Assembly (NCBI GenBank): GCA_009103225.1
Contig: RHPI01002069.1
Coordinates: 2,346,206 to 2,410,205, forward strand
DNA: 64,000 bases
Direction: 5' to 3'
From: Chlorokybus atmophyticus
Taxonomy: Eukaryota; Streptophyta; Chlorokybophyceae; Chlorokybales; Chlorokybaceae
Position 1 is the first letter of the stretch, and every line of letters begins with the position of its first letter. Below, one piece after another: positions 15,505 through 26,372 of this stretch. Made by a program: the position numbers and the translations under genes. Under the pieces are notes generated by a model. That model had not been told where the DNA came from. It saw nothing but the letters and a program-made list of their open reading frames with translations, and made no database searches.

Positions 15505-17187
15505 GCACAACGGTGTCGTCTGCGAATGCATAATAATAAATGTCCTCCCCCTCAACGGGCTGACCTAGTGCTAGAGGAAGAAGCAAACCCTTGCACTCCG
15601 GATGTGCCTTGAGCATGTAGCCTCAAAGCCTCTGTAGCTAACACAATTAGAGCAGGAGCTACGAGGCAGCCTTGCCGAACACTACATTGGAGTGACACTA
15701 TATTAAAGTGAGAACTCCCATGTGAGAAAGCCACTAAGGAGCACGGATCGGCCCTCCCCCATTGAGAGGTCTCAAACAACCACAGAAAGTACAAGCCAAA
15801 TGTGCGCATTATTGCCTAAAAAAAAACAGTCAATCCTGTCAAATGCTTATTCAAAACATAGTTACAAAGTACGCAGTACGTGTACTAGTACGTGGTATGC
15901 AAAGTATGCGTATGTTTTCTTACTTTTTTCAAAATACGTAGGCCAGTACGTACTTCATATCGTATTCATGCGTATTATTGATGAATATCAATAACGTTTG
16001 ATGCGATATGTGTGCTAACAAGTGATGGGCAACTCGTTGTACATCACAATGAATTATATTACAGTGTTTGATCCACCAATGTTATGATGTGATCAAAGTC
16101 ATTTCTAATGGCAATGCTTTACCTAACATGTTATTATGTAATATCATAACACCTTTTTAAGATGCTTGATTACTTGCAGTGCTGCTAGGTGAGGCGGGTC
16201 GCACGGCGCTGCCGCGACCTACCCCGCCGCGTGACAGGTCGCGCGCGCGGCACGTCACCGAAGGCCGTTTGCTGCGCTATCTGCGGTCATTTACGCAATA
16301 TGACCTATCTAGCCCAATACCGTACGACTTTACGTAGTTTTAACGTAATACCAACAACTTCTTGCTGTACGCGTACCATTACGTATCATTTTGCCAAAAG
16401 TCGCGTATTTTGTTACTATGATTCAAAATCCAACAATAGAAGAGCTGATGATTGCTATTAAGACTCCACATGATGGATGGCGTTAATGGCGGTAAGGATG
16501 TTTGTTCAGAATGTAGCGGTGCTTGACAAACCCTGTTTGCTCCGGTGCCAGAGCCTCAGGCAGAAGAGGAGAAAGACGAGCTCAAGGGCTTATGCAAAAA
16601 CCTTGTAGAAAAGAGGAAGGAGGGTGGTGGGCCTCCAGCTGCGCAAGTCCTCAGGGCGCCCTTTTCGTGCAACAGGACAATCAACCCCTTCCGTTGAGAC
16701 TCCCCCATGCAATCTGCCTGCAGAACAACTTGGCAATCAAGCGTGTAGTCCGCCCCAAGGATCGGCCACCTCTGCTGCCAAAAACAAGCAGTGAAGCCGT
16801 CGTCGCCGGCGCTCTTATGTAGAGACATAGCTTCGCGGCGTGCAGCTCCTCCTGCGTGACTACACAGTCGAGCTCTCCCGCCTGTTGTGCCAACAATATC
16901 TTAGGTTCGTGCTGAAGACATGAAGTGAGTGCAGCCTGCTTTGCCCCCCGGTCTGAAGGTGAGGAGGAGAAGAGAAACTGATAGTACTCCTTCACAGCAT
17001 GAAGAAGATCATGCTGGGAGAAAAGGGGTGGAGCATGAGGGGTAAGGGAGTGGCTGAGAGCATGCAGTGGAGCAGCCTGCCTGTCCGCCCCGCCTTTCGC
17101 AAAGAAAGACGTGCTCATCCTCTCCCCTTTCAACCGCCATCTGCTGCTAAAGCAGATGAAGCTATTTTCCAGAAAGCGCGCTTCCAC
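15505..17187 (-). pseudogene. LINE reverse transcriptase (interrupted)
   Basis: In order on the minus strand: a pre-RT segment (GERMSTSFFAK, VKEYYQFLFSS), KSAGDDGFTACFWQQRWPIL (about 16810-16750, the KSPGxDG-like motif), LHEKGAPEDLRSWRPTTLLP and FLYKVFA (about 16675-16590), then after an insertion VRQGCLVAPALIVLATEALR (about 15700-15600) and finally YYYAFADDTVVLL with the catalytic FADD at about 15511-15529. Frames differ between segments and stops are present. RT motifs expected between WRP and VRQGC are missing or displaced by the insertion at 15810-16520. Confidence 0.85.
15810..16520. mobile_element. AT-rich insertion inside the LINE reverse transcriptase
   Basis: About 700 bp with no RT homology separate the WRPTTLLPFLYK motif from the VRQGC motif. 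The segment is AT-rich and repeatedly contains TACGTA/TACGT words (for example 15868-15955 and 16315-16395). It is probably a non-coding insertion or a rearrangement. Precise ends and target duplication were not found. Confidence 0.45.
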
Positions 17188-17639
17188 CTGAGACAGCTGG
17201 TCTTTAAGACGTGCACATTCCTCAAGCTATTCTTGTGAGGCCGGCAACTAAACTGATGTTGTCTCCGCCGCAGCTACCATTTCACGAAGAGTCCTCTCGT
17301 CTCGCTGCCACTCAGCACGTCGTCCTTGCAGCATGTACCTTCGCAAGAGAAGCCAACTGACATAGTCCATCCTCAAACTAACTCACCACCTGAGCGCCTA
17401 TTGGTTTTGAGCTCTGCTAATGACCCCACAGCTGCTCCGCGTCGTCACAGAAGAGAGGGTCTTTGAAAGAAAGGATCAAACTTCCAACAGCCCGAGCCTC
17501 TGAATATCGACGAGCTTGTAACAAGAGAGAGAGTAACTGACAGGTGATTAGAGAGTATCTCATCCTGTCTGACGGTCACCTACCGAGCAAACTCCTCCAC
17601 AGCAGTGCTGAGATAAAACCTGTCCAATCTGGCTGCACG

Positions 17640-18270
17640 TCAAGTAGCATCCACCCGCCAATTGCTCCACGTAAACACCTTAATCTCCGAGTGAAGAACC
17701 TTGTATGTAACCTCCATATCCCACCGTACGAGCAGATGCGCGAGAGAGCTAGCTGAGTAAACGTCATCAACACCAGGTTGTGACCTGTCTTGCTGTATGT
17801 CTGGTGCAAATTTCAAATCCCCCCCATCACGCATTAATCTGCTGCAGGGAGGAAGCGAGCTGATAATAGCCAGAGACACGCTCCCCCGCTATGTTGGGAG
17901 CATACACAGAGGCAAGCAACAGAATACCACCCTTCCACTTGATGCGTACCCAGCAGCATCGTGAGGCAACACACTCCCCCGTGTCCAACAAAAAAGGAGA
18001 TAAACGCCGGGGAAGAAGAATAGCACACACCCCTCGTCTCTCAAATGACGGAGACCAAACCCCCGCACCTTTCTAGAAGCGTTGAAGCCAGGCTGATTCC
18101 GACGAGGAGTCCAGCTTGGTTTCATGAAGAAAGAGCACGGTGTTGTCTGCTCCCTCTCATGCGAAGGCGTCGCAGCAGGAGAGAGCGCTTGCTGAACCCA
18201 AGGTAGGTTGAGAGCCCCCCCAATCCGTGGATGTTCCAAGAACACATGTTGAGGCGGTCAAGCATGGCGA
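17640..18270 (-). pseudogene. LINE apurinic/apyrimidinic-type endonuclease (frameshifted)
   Basis: Starts with NMCSWNIHGLGG near 18265-18225, the typical first strand of LINE endonucleases. It continues in shifted frames with FLHETKLD (the conserved E-T-K motif, about 18140-18110), then WVRIKWKGGILLLASVYAPN and GYYQLASSLQ (the conserved VYAPN strand), and a GDLKFAPDIQQDRS segment corresponding to GDxN. At least three frame changes separate these motifs, so it is a pseudogene. Confidence 0.8.
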
Positions 18271-18697
18271 TCCAGGGGGGAGGACTCCATTGACAGACCC
18301 AGCTCAGGCAACGGTACAGGCATGGAGTCACCCGCCAACCAGTCAAGAGCATCCAGCAAGGAGGTGTGTCTGCTTGTGCTGGCAGCGGGAGCAGCTGACG
18401 AGCATTACCTTGCAGGTAAAGGCGAGACTCCGCGGTGATGGGGCCTAGCAGAGCGCGCAAGCCTCCCGCCACCATGAAAAGTTTGCCAACATTCGTCCAG
18501 TGCACAGGGCTGCCGTTGATGCTGGCGAATGGAGCCTTAGAGGAGACAACCCACACCAAGCCCTGGTGTACACCTTGGTTCCGGAGATAGAGCGAGAGCA
18601 AGCTGCAGGCGGGCTCCCACTCCTCCCAGATAACGTTTGCTGGCAGGTGAAGGACCTCCGCGGCCAGAGCACACATCCGCTGCGCTGAGCATTGGTC

Positions 18698-19405
18698 CTA
18701 CGTGCTTGGAGGAGCGAACGGGTATGGAGAGTGAGGCGGACACCGCCCAACGCCAAGCCACCGTTCACCCTCATGGCAGCGCAGCACCAGCATGGCGGTC
18801 GTTGGTGAGACCTCCAAAGAGGTTGGTGACTTCACCGGGGAGAGAATTCGGGCCCTTGCAGGCAGCGGAGATGATGGCGACATTGGTGACACGGCACCTT
18901 CAACGCTGATATGCTGCTGCGCAGTGCTTGTGCTTGACAGATGTTGGCTTGCCTGGTGCAACGCAGGCTCCAGGGCAGCACGCTTTGACGCAGCTTCCTG
19001 CTGCTGTTGCTGCTGGTGTTGATCCCCGCCACCAGCGTCACCCTGTGCAGCCTCCAGCTGTGCCGAGGACGAATGAAACAGCCGCTTGCTGACTGTCGAG
19101 CGTGGTTTATCATCACGCGCCGCAGTTGGTGGGGTCCACGCCTGCTGCTGCGTCAGCTTCACAATCGTGGTGACCTCCGCTCGGCCAGCAGCGTCTTGCC
19201 GAGGAGAAGACAACGACGGGAGGGGCTGCTCGCTGACCTGCGGGTAGGGGCAAGGCAGCGTTGCAGATGTCGCTGCAGGCGAAGCAGAATGCGCGAGTTG
19301 GTTGCTCAACAACCTCGGCACCGCTAGCAGCCCCACGCTACGGTGCTGCTGACGACTGATCACGTTGCGTGCTAATTTGCAGGCGAGGGAGAGACGGCGC
19401 AACAA
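18698..19405 (-). pseudogene. LINE linker/ORF1-end region, Gln-Ser-Ala-rich
   Basis: Open frame of 235 residues with low-complexity Ser/Ala/Gln segments including a poly-Gln run, upstream of the endonuclease. No domain is recognised. Just upstream, adjacent to the CACTA border, the frame reads QQQTIERFLP, which resembles QQQALERFLV in the other LINE part near 31255-31290. Confidence 0.4.
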
Positions 19406-19437
19406 CTGGCAGGAAGCGCTCTATGGTTTGCTGCTGC

Positions 19438-19700
19438 CACTACAAAATATTAGCCCTTTTAAGACGTCTTATGTGCAGTGATTGTCATCTAATGTTCAGT
19501 TGGAAACGTCTGAACTAGCAGCATGCATGTAGTGTAAGTTGTTTACATCTTAAACAACTTCTTAACATCACACGCTTGCATCTTACATAACCTCAATGCA
19601 ACAATGCTTCATGAGGTGTGAGTGTGACTGTAAGACTCTGCAGCTGAAATTCAGCTGCACGTACAGCTGAAAGTAAGTTGCATCTTGAAATCAAGACACA
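19438..19700. repeat. CACTA left terminal and subterminal repeats
   Basis: After the terminal repeat, short motifs recur: ACATCTTA, CATCTTAC, CATCTTGA, TAAGTTG, AAGACGTCTTA. A palindrome GCAGCTGAAATTCAGCTGC lies at about 19640-19658. The same motif classes recur near the right end. Subterminal repeats of this type are transposase-binding sites in En/Spm; that role is inferred here. Confidence 0.65.
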
Positions 19701-20530
19701 TGCGTCCCAATGCGCACACACCTTACACATGGTGATAATCACTGGCTGACTATCAGTTGCAATGGTTGTACTTTAGGCCCTCAAGTAGCGCGGTGCCGTG
19801 TGCTTGGCTATAGCAACATGGAATGCAACGCACTGGTTGTATGCCTACCACTTCCGCAGATGCAACTGAGTGTGCAACAAGCTACTTTGGTTAAAGAATG
19901 TCGCATCGATGCACAGTCCAAGGCTAGCAGCACCAACGCTCTCTAGACTACCAGAACATGCTTAGCCTAAGCTCGGAGCCGACAAAGATTGCGATGCCGG
20001 GCCTGTCCAGAGCTGCAGGGACGGTGAGGGCTGGGGCTTTGAGGGCGGAAGGGGCTGGGCATAAAACGTGAGGGCTGCAGGGGCTGGGGCGGAGGGCATG
20101 CAAGAGCTTGGGTGCTGCGCGTCGTGGGGAGCGGCGCAGCAGGGCAGGAACTGGAGGGGCGGTGAGAGCTGGAGGGTGGAAGGTAGGAGGCTGAATCATG
20201 CAGCACAGTGCAGACCGCTGGATGGCGGAGGGGGCGTTAGGGGCTGAGAGAAGCCATGCAATAAAGCGGACCCAACATGCTGGCCTGCGGCTACTGGCTG
20301 GAACCTCTGCACACGCATGCAGGGAATGAAAAAAACGGTGCTCTCACTGCGCTGGATGTCGCGTCACCCACTCATCGTCCTCCTGTAGCTCTGCAACAAT
20401 TGCATGTTAGCGTGCGCTATGCCTTGGCAGTTGTTGACATGACGTCACTGTACATGCAAATGCTCAGCATTAATATTGCACTCACCTATATCACTGGGTG
20501 CCTCCTCCAGGTCTGCACATATCGAATTAG

Positions 20531-22200
20531 TCATTTGTTGGCAGCTTTTCGTTGCGAGCTCATGTAAGAAGCAAGCAAGCTTGCAGCGGCAAACACACCT
20601 GAATCGCTTAGCCGCTCTTCCTCAACGCCGGCAAGTGCTGTGTCTGCACCAGCTCCGATACTGTATTGCTTGCGAGCCTCGCGTAAGGTAGCTTCACACA
20701 CACCTCGCGTCATAACTTCACGTCTCGGAGAGGGAGGAGGATCAGGGTCTGCAATCTCCACGCGCACCGACTTCACAAATGAAGCTCGGTTTGCAACTTC
20801 TTTTTCAAGGACCATGAGCGTGTCCGGATGCTTAACACCCAGGGGAACGAAGAACACCTGGCCGACGATGCGATTGGCCTCAATATACGGCTCATCATCT
20901 TGCCTAAAAAATTTCTGCCTTTCGACCCAAAACCGCCCCGTGTCTGTTGTAGCTTGAACACCGTTCTCAAACGGCTTCTTGAACCACTTTACCCTGCACA
21001 ATACCAGCTACAACAACAGCACATCAGCACGCGCACGCGTACGCACACGTGCGCGTGTGCAACACGTCATGTATCAAAGTTGGTTTCTCATATGTTGACT
21101 ATTGTGACGACATGTGAGCAACATAGCCTAGCACGGTGATAGCTTACCTCAGTTCCGATAAAGGGGATAGCAAGAATCTCCAGCACCAGGCCCCAATAGG
21201 GTAGCGTCGCCCACTCGGGATGTCGATCTCCTTTGTGGCTCCGGAACTCACTGCGAAAGCCCGCTTCCACGCCGCAATCAAAGGTTAATTTGCCACGATC
21301 GAAGCGCGCGATGCGGTAGTGCTTGCCCTGGTAGTTCATGTGGGTGTACGCTTGACAGCTAGCAGGGCAGCCAATGAATGAATAATGCACATGATGTGCG
21401 ATCAAAGCCTTGAACATCTTCCGGATACTGCATAAGGAATGTAGCTGGGTCGAGATGTTGCAACTCCGGAGGGGTGCGCTTAGCTTTGCCGTGAGTACGC
21501 CGCAACTTGCGCCTCTTGTGTTCCCTGTCCTCGTTAACAGAGTCTAGCATACTGCACACGGCCAAGCAATATTCAGCCAGTAACCACCAAACACAACATT
21601 GTGCAATGCACTGGATGAGTGGGTTGTGTACTTACTCATGAAGCGTCTCAACGTCCTTGTTGTTGTTCTTGACGTATAGGTTAATCATACCAACTTCCTG
21701 CTCTGTTAGATTGCGTCGGCTTGGCGCACCCAACAACTCCGGAGTGTCGTGCAAAGGATCAACAAGAGTAACGCCAGCAAAGGGCCAGACCAACCTCAAC
21801 GCCTTTGAGCCACACATATTAATCTCCTCCAGCTCTTGCGACACAACAATGCTTGCTTCTGGAGCCTTGCGACTCGTGGCCTGCTTGCGGATGTGTTGCA
21901 TACGGCGTTCAGCCCCAAACATCCATGTACCCCGTACAGGTCCGCAACGGCGTAGCTGCTGCGTTGAGTGCAGCACAAGATGAGTAGAAATAGTAAAGAC
22001 AGATCTAGGGAAGTCTCGTTCAAGTAAGCACAACGCTTCCAACAAGTCCAGTTCCATGCCATCCAGTGCCGCTTGGCTCTTGGGTATCCATGGTGCGCTA
22101 ATGCATGCTAGCGCATCGCAGAATTTTGTCAGCGTGGCGCGCTGCCTCGGTTGAAGCTTTCCAGTAATGACAGCTGGCAGCAGTATTGTACCTGCACGAC
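20531..22200 (-). CDS. CACTA TNP2-type transposase, C-terminal part (DUF4218 and DUF4216-like)
   Basis: Minus strand, in order: LTKFCDALACISAPWIPKSQ and LLEALCLLERDFPRSVFTIS, then THLVLHSTQQLRRCGPVRGT, WMFGAERRMQHIRKQATSRK (about 22180-21850). This is the DUF4218 pattern (HL..H...E...CGPV..RWM...ER) found downstream of the transposase core in plant CACTA elements. Next come VHYSFIGCPASCQAYTHMNY and KGDRHPEWATLPYWGLVLEI (21420-21160), and VKWFKKPFENGVQATTDTGR ...DEPYIEANRIVGQVFFVPLG (21000-20790), resembling DUF4216. Exons are separated by short introns and the frame closes with a stop at 20531. Homology is by pattern; exact splice sites were not all resolved. Confidence 0.8.
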
Positions 22201-22244
22201 TGAGCGCGTGAGTGCACGTGCATGCACATAAGAAAGCAGCGTCT

Positions 22245-22594
22245 AATAGCATGTACACATGAGCGACAGCTCGCATGAGTGCGTGTATGGTAGCGCGAGA
22301 CAGAAAGCGAGACTGGCACAACACGTGCGCACGTGTCACGCGTGCGCACGCGTAGTGACTCAGTGACAGCTCGCATGAGTGCATGTATGTGTGGTAGTGA
22401 GAAAGAGAAAGAGAGAGTCTGACACAGCACATGCACGCGTGTGACAGTTCGCGTGCGTGCATGTGCGGGGAAGGAGGGAGAGAGAGAGAGTCTGGCACAG
22501 CACATGCGCACGCATGACAGCTCGCATGTGTGCATGTTCGGCGATGGAGACAGAGGGGGTCTGGTACAGCATATGCACATGCAAATGCTTGATA

Positions 22595-22684
<90 letters not shown>
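22245..22684. repeat. Minisatellite followed by (GA)n at the assembly gap
   Basis: About four imperfect units of roughly 75-100 bp share GACAGCTCGCATG, a GTGCATGT-like segment, GAGAGAGTCTGGCACAG and CACATGC. They run into a pure (GA)n tract (about 22599-22684) that stops at the N gap. It lies in an intron-like interval of the transposase. Ser-Leu and Arg-Glu shadow frames come from this repeat. Confidence 0.8.
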
Positions 22685-23094
22685 NNNNNNNNNNNNNNNN
22701 NNNNNNNNNNNNNNNNNNNNNNNNNNNNNNNNNNNNNNNNNNNNNNNNNNNNNNNNNNNNNNNNNNNNNNNNNNNNNNNNNNNNNNNNNNNNNNNNNNNN
22801 NNNNNNNNNNNNNNNNNNNNNNNNNNNNNNNNNNNNNNNNNNNNNNNNNNNNNNNNNNNNNNNNNNNNNNNNNNNNNNNNNNNNNNNNNNNNNNNNNNNN
22901 NNNNNNNNNNNNNNNNNNNNNNNNNNNNNNNNNNNNNNNNNNNNNNNNNNNNNNNNNNNNNNNNNNNNNNNNNNNNNNNNNNNNNNNNNNNNNNNNNNNN
23001 NNNNNNNNNNNNNNNNNNNNNNNNNNNNNNNNNNNNNNNNNNNNNNNNNNNNNNNNNNNNNNNNNNNNNNNNNNNNNNNNNNNNNNNNNNNNNN
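22685..23094. other. Assembly gap (410 N)
   Basis: A run of N directly after a (GA)n microsatellite. Transposase sequence lies on both sides, but the pieces are not collinear (see findings). Confidence 0.98.
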
Positions 23095-25144
23095 TCCAGT
23101 TTGCCGATTAGCTACTTTTCCATACCCTGGGTAGTCATGCAAGCATGCTATAAGCATAGCCTTCACGCGAAATTGCAACGGTAGATGGGCAGGCGGGTTA
23201 ACATCCACAACTTCAACACCGCGATGCCATAACACCAACAGCTCTTGTACCAGCGGAAGTAAATACGTTTGTAGAACTTGCGGCTCAGCAGGACCTACGC
23301 ACGCATGTGTATCAATGCATATATGAAGCAAAGCACATTTGCATATCCATTTTACTGCTGCCGAAGTGCTTACCCGGGATGACACCAATGGTCCACATGT
23401 ACTCTGTCTTGAAAGTCAGCCACGGAGGAAGGTTGTAGCAGAAAACTGTCAAGGGCCAGACCGTGTACGAGCTCTGCGCTGATGGTCCTCGCTTGAAGGG
23501 GTTAACCCCATCAGTCGTGAATCCAAGCCTCAGATGACGTGGGTCCTCACGAAACTCAGCATAGCTTGCCTCAAGCTCAAACCACGTTGGGGAGTCATGA
23601 ATGCTACGCATCCACTCATCAGCAAAACGGTTTGTGGCATGCGCAGTCAGCTTGCTGGAAAAGTCTTGCAAGCGAAAGGCTCGCTTGATGCGCGGAATTA
23701 ATGGCAGATAGTGGAACACTTTCTTGGGCGTCAGGACACTTGAACGCGACGATTGTGCTTTGTACCTGGCAAGCGTTAAGGAGTTAAGCAAGTGGTTGCA
23801 TTTGCCAGCCAGAAGGGTGAGATACATACGCAGTAGTTTGGTTTGCAAGCTCTACATGCACTCTCCGCCATGGCATATAGCACTTGCCTTGATGAAAGGA
23901 AGCTGGGGCAGTGTTGTGTGTCTGCGTGCGCTCCCCAAAAAAGCGTGCAGTCATTCTCACATACATCAATGCGTTGTGCCGGCAGTCCCATATGACGGAG
24001 GACACGCAGAAGGTGATGCTTATTATGAGGCAACTTGTTGCCATGTGGTAGCATGCGCTCATGCAGCAGTGCGGATAGGCGATCAAGATCAGCTGCACTG
24101 GAAGTGCCCTTCACTTTGAAGTCCAACAACAGTAAAGCAGCCATTTCGACTGTCAAGTCACTACCTGGAAACAGCGCCTCTTGCTGCATGTGCGATAGAT
24201 CCTCGCAAAACGTGTCCACATCTGCCTCCCTTGCTTCAACCTCATCTAGGAAGTCAAGTTCATTGACCTCCACTCCACCACTGTTTTCACTAATGTCCGA
24301 AGTTGCATGTTCAACGTCCGTTTCAACCGCTTCAGCAATCATGCTGCGCAACAGGGACAATGTGTTGATGGATAGAGAGGGAGGGTCTGGGTTGGAAAAC
24401 TGCGGTTTATCACCAACAATCACGCACAATACCTGTCTACCCACGAACTTGTGGGCAGCGCTGCTGGCTCTTCTTCCCATGTGTTGCTGGAAACATCCGC
24501 TGCGTGATGCTGCACGGTCTCTTGTACATTCACCTCGACAGTAGCCGCGGGCGCATTGTATACTTCCACATTGTAGCTTGCCTGCCATGCACGTGTAAGC
24601 CTCTGGGTTCTATGTGTTTTGTACACTTATGCAGTCATTTCAACAAACACTGTGCGCGCGCGCTCGCGATGGCATTGTGTGTCGCACAATTAGCTCGCAC
24701 CAGCCACATGTCATAACTTAATGGATTGGTGCTGCCTTACCTGGTGATGCACCTGCTGGTGTTGCCCGCCAGCACTGACATGGTTGGACTGCGGTACACA
24801 ATCTTAAGGAGGATCTCAAGGAGGTTCAATGCGTGCCAATGCTGTGTTCTGATGAAATAGACATAATCTATTGCATACACGATGCTGGCACAATCTGCAG
24901 TGCAACAGCAGCAACGCTTACCATGCGTCCATACTTTTGAAAATGTCGAGTTTGTGTGCGCACGTTGACTGGTGTCGGCTGAAGCCCTTGACAAGTGTTG
25001 CAAGCGCAGTACACTTCATCATGCTTGCAGTCGCGACGGAAAGGTTGCATGCTTGCAATGTCTTTGGCGCACAGCTCTGGCATGCACACGTGAGTTATAG
25101 TAGATGAGACGCTTGCTCCTTGCCATGCATTCAGACGTATATTA
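23095..25144 (-). CDS. CACTA TNP2-type transposase, N-terminal half
   Basis: The minus strand reads a Cys-rich start (KHDEVYCACNTCQG... RTQTRHFQKYGR, about 25045-24940), as in the N-terminal zinc-binding region of CACTA transposases. An acidic linker follows, then MLPHGNKLPHNKHHLLRVLR, HMGLPAQRIDVCENDCTLFW (about 24060-23930). This matches the LP.GN.LP.S...... and C.NDC.LF pattern before the catalytic core. The core (Transposase_21) follows: SPTWFELEASYAEFREDPRH, LRLGFTTDGVNPF, YTVWPLTVFCYNLPPWL (about 23620-23400), and GPAEPQVLQTYLLPLVQELL (about 23295-23230) with HDYPGYGKVANRQTG. Several introns interrupt it. Bases 23095-23386 repeat at 25820-26111. Confidence 0.85.
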
Positions 25145-25145
25145 N

Positions 25146-26111
25146 TTAAGGAGCTACCACCAAAGTGCGATGGATAGCGCATGGGCCTCCATGTCCTGCG
25201 TATGTCATCGATCTCATCCGCCATGAACACGTATGGCGCAGGTGGCTTCGTGACATATTCTTTCCTTTTTTTGTTGGTTTTCATAATCGGCCACAATTCC
25301 TCATGAATTCCTTGCTCCATAAGATCGTACCTGCAAGCCACACATGAGCATGCATAGTCATGTACACGGCACAAAGAGTGTAAGGGAGCTGCATCAATGT
25401 AATAACCTCAACTTGCCTGTCTTTAACGTCGTCTCCNCAGATAGCATGCCTGCACAGCAACAAACCACTGAGCGCTGCGGCTGTGTGGGCCTTGAATAGC
25501 ACATAGGGCTGTAAATTATTACACACATGTGCTGTCTAGGAATTCTGAGATGACATGGCTGCATAGCAACAAACTATAGAGCGCACCTTGCCGTTGGACA
25601 GCAAGCAGCGCAGCAATTGCTGCGCTGCTTGCTGTCCAACGGCAANGGCGTTATCGGCGCTGGTGGTGGCTGCAGCTCGTGACTGCCCCACTCCATGCTG
25701 GTTCGGAAAGGGTGGTTGAGGGGTAAAAACTGACGGTGCTTGCAGAAGACGCACTTCCTTAGCCATGGCATGTACTCCCCCTTGAAGTAGGGCCCACATA
25801 TGACACATGCAACTTGTCCTCCAGTTTGCCGATTAGCTACTTTTCCATACCCTGGGTAGTCATGCAAGCATGCTATAAGCATAGCCTTCACGCGAAATTG
25901 CAACGGTAGATGGGCAGGCGGGTTAACATCCACAACTTCAACACCGCGATGCCATAACACCAACAGCTCTTGTACCAGCGGAAGTAAATACGTTTGTAGA
26001 ACTTGCGGCTCAGCAGGACCTACGCACGCATGTGTATCAATGCATATATGAAGCAAAGCACATTTGCATATCCATTTTACTGCTGCCGAAGTGCTTACCC
26101 GGGATGACACC
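25146..26111 (-). CDS. CACTA TNP2-type transposase, middle part
   Basis: Three contig pieces (25647-26111, 25438-25645, 25146-25436). The first repeats the Transposase_21 end (PLVQELLVLWHRGVEVVD, HDYPGYGKVANRQTG) and extends it with GGQVACVICGPYFKG, CVFCKHRQFLPLNHPFR, the Cys-rich segment that follows in CACTA transposases. The others add LQPYVLFKAHTAAALSGLLL and, at 25374-25150, YDLMEQGIHEELWPIMK ... MADEIDDIRRTWRPMRYPSH, which corresponds to the region between the core and DUF4218. In protein order these pieces belong after the 23095-25144 piece and before 22200-20531, so their position here reflects scaffolding. Confidence 0.75.
25588..25645. repeat. Perfect 58-bp palindrome abutting a single N
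   Basis: Arms 25588-25616 and 25617-25645 are exact reverse complements with no spacer (centre GCAGCAATTGCTGC). The right arm ends at the N at 25646. A spacerless perfect palindrome exactly at a contig end is more likely a join or chimera artefact than biology. Confidence 0.9.
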
Positions 26112-26280
26112 NATTGACCTTCTCCCAGCTCCCGCCGCCGCCCGCGACCTCCGCCGCTGCTAGGTTAGCGACCTGCTGAGTAAACCCTAAGTTAAGCAAC
26201 AATGCAATTCATGGCAGCTGTAGCTCACTGCAATTTAATGGCAGCCTGCCCAGAACGGAGGGCTCAGCTGCAGCGCTAAG

Positions 26281-26286
26281 TATAAA
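26281..26286 (+). promoter_or_regulatory. TATA box of the CACTA accessory gene
   Basis: TATAAA within AAGTATAAAGGCAGC lies 92 bp upstream of the accessory-gene ATG at 26373. The minus-strand transposase diverges from this side, so the region between them probably holds both promoters. Confidence 0.55.
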
Positions 26287-26372
26287 GGCAGCTGGTCTCC
26301 GTCCATGCAAGGAGCTGCAGTTGCTTTGCGCGGGGTTGGTGTTGCCGGTGGTGAGAGGTGTTAGCCGGCAGC

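Larger units (their letters stand above)
13722..19437 (-). mobile_element. Degraded non-LTR retrotransposon (LINE), ORF2 part, minus strand
   Basis: Reading the minus strand from 19437 downward: a Gln/Ser-rich region, an apurinic endonuclease, a reverse transcriptase with FADD, and a C-terminal region, in standard LINE ORF2 order. The frame changes repeatedly and stops occur, so the copy is dead. The upper end is cut by the CACTA element beginning at 19438. Related ORF1 sequence continues on the far side of that element (31151-33420). The 3' end near 13722 is uncertain and no poly-A tail was identified. Confidence 0.8.

Noticed and set aside
22360-23388. Long open frames through the N gap and the GA repeat
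   Set aside because: They are made of Arg-Glu or Ser-Leu dipeptides and X residues, and exist only because the microsatellite and Ns lack stops.
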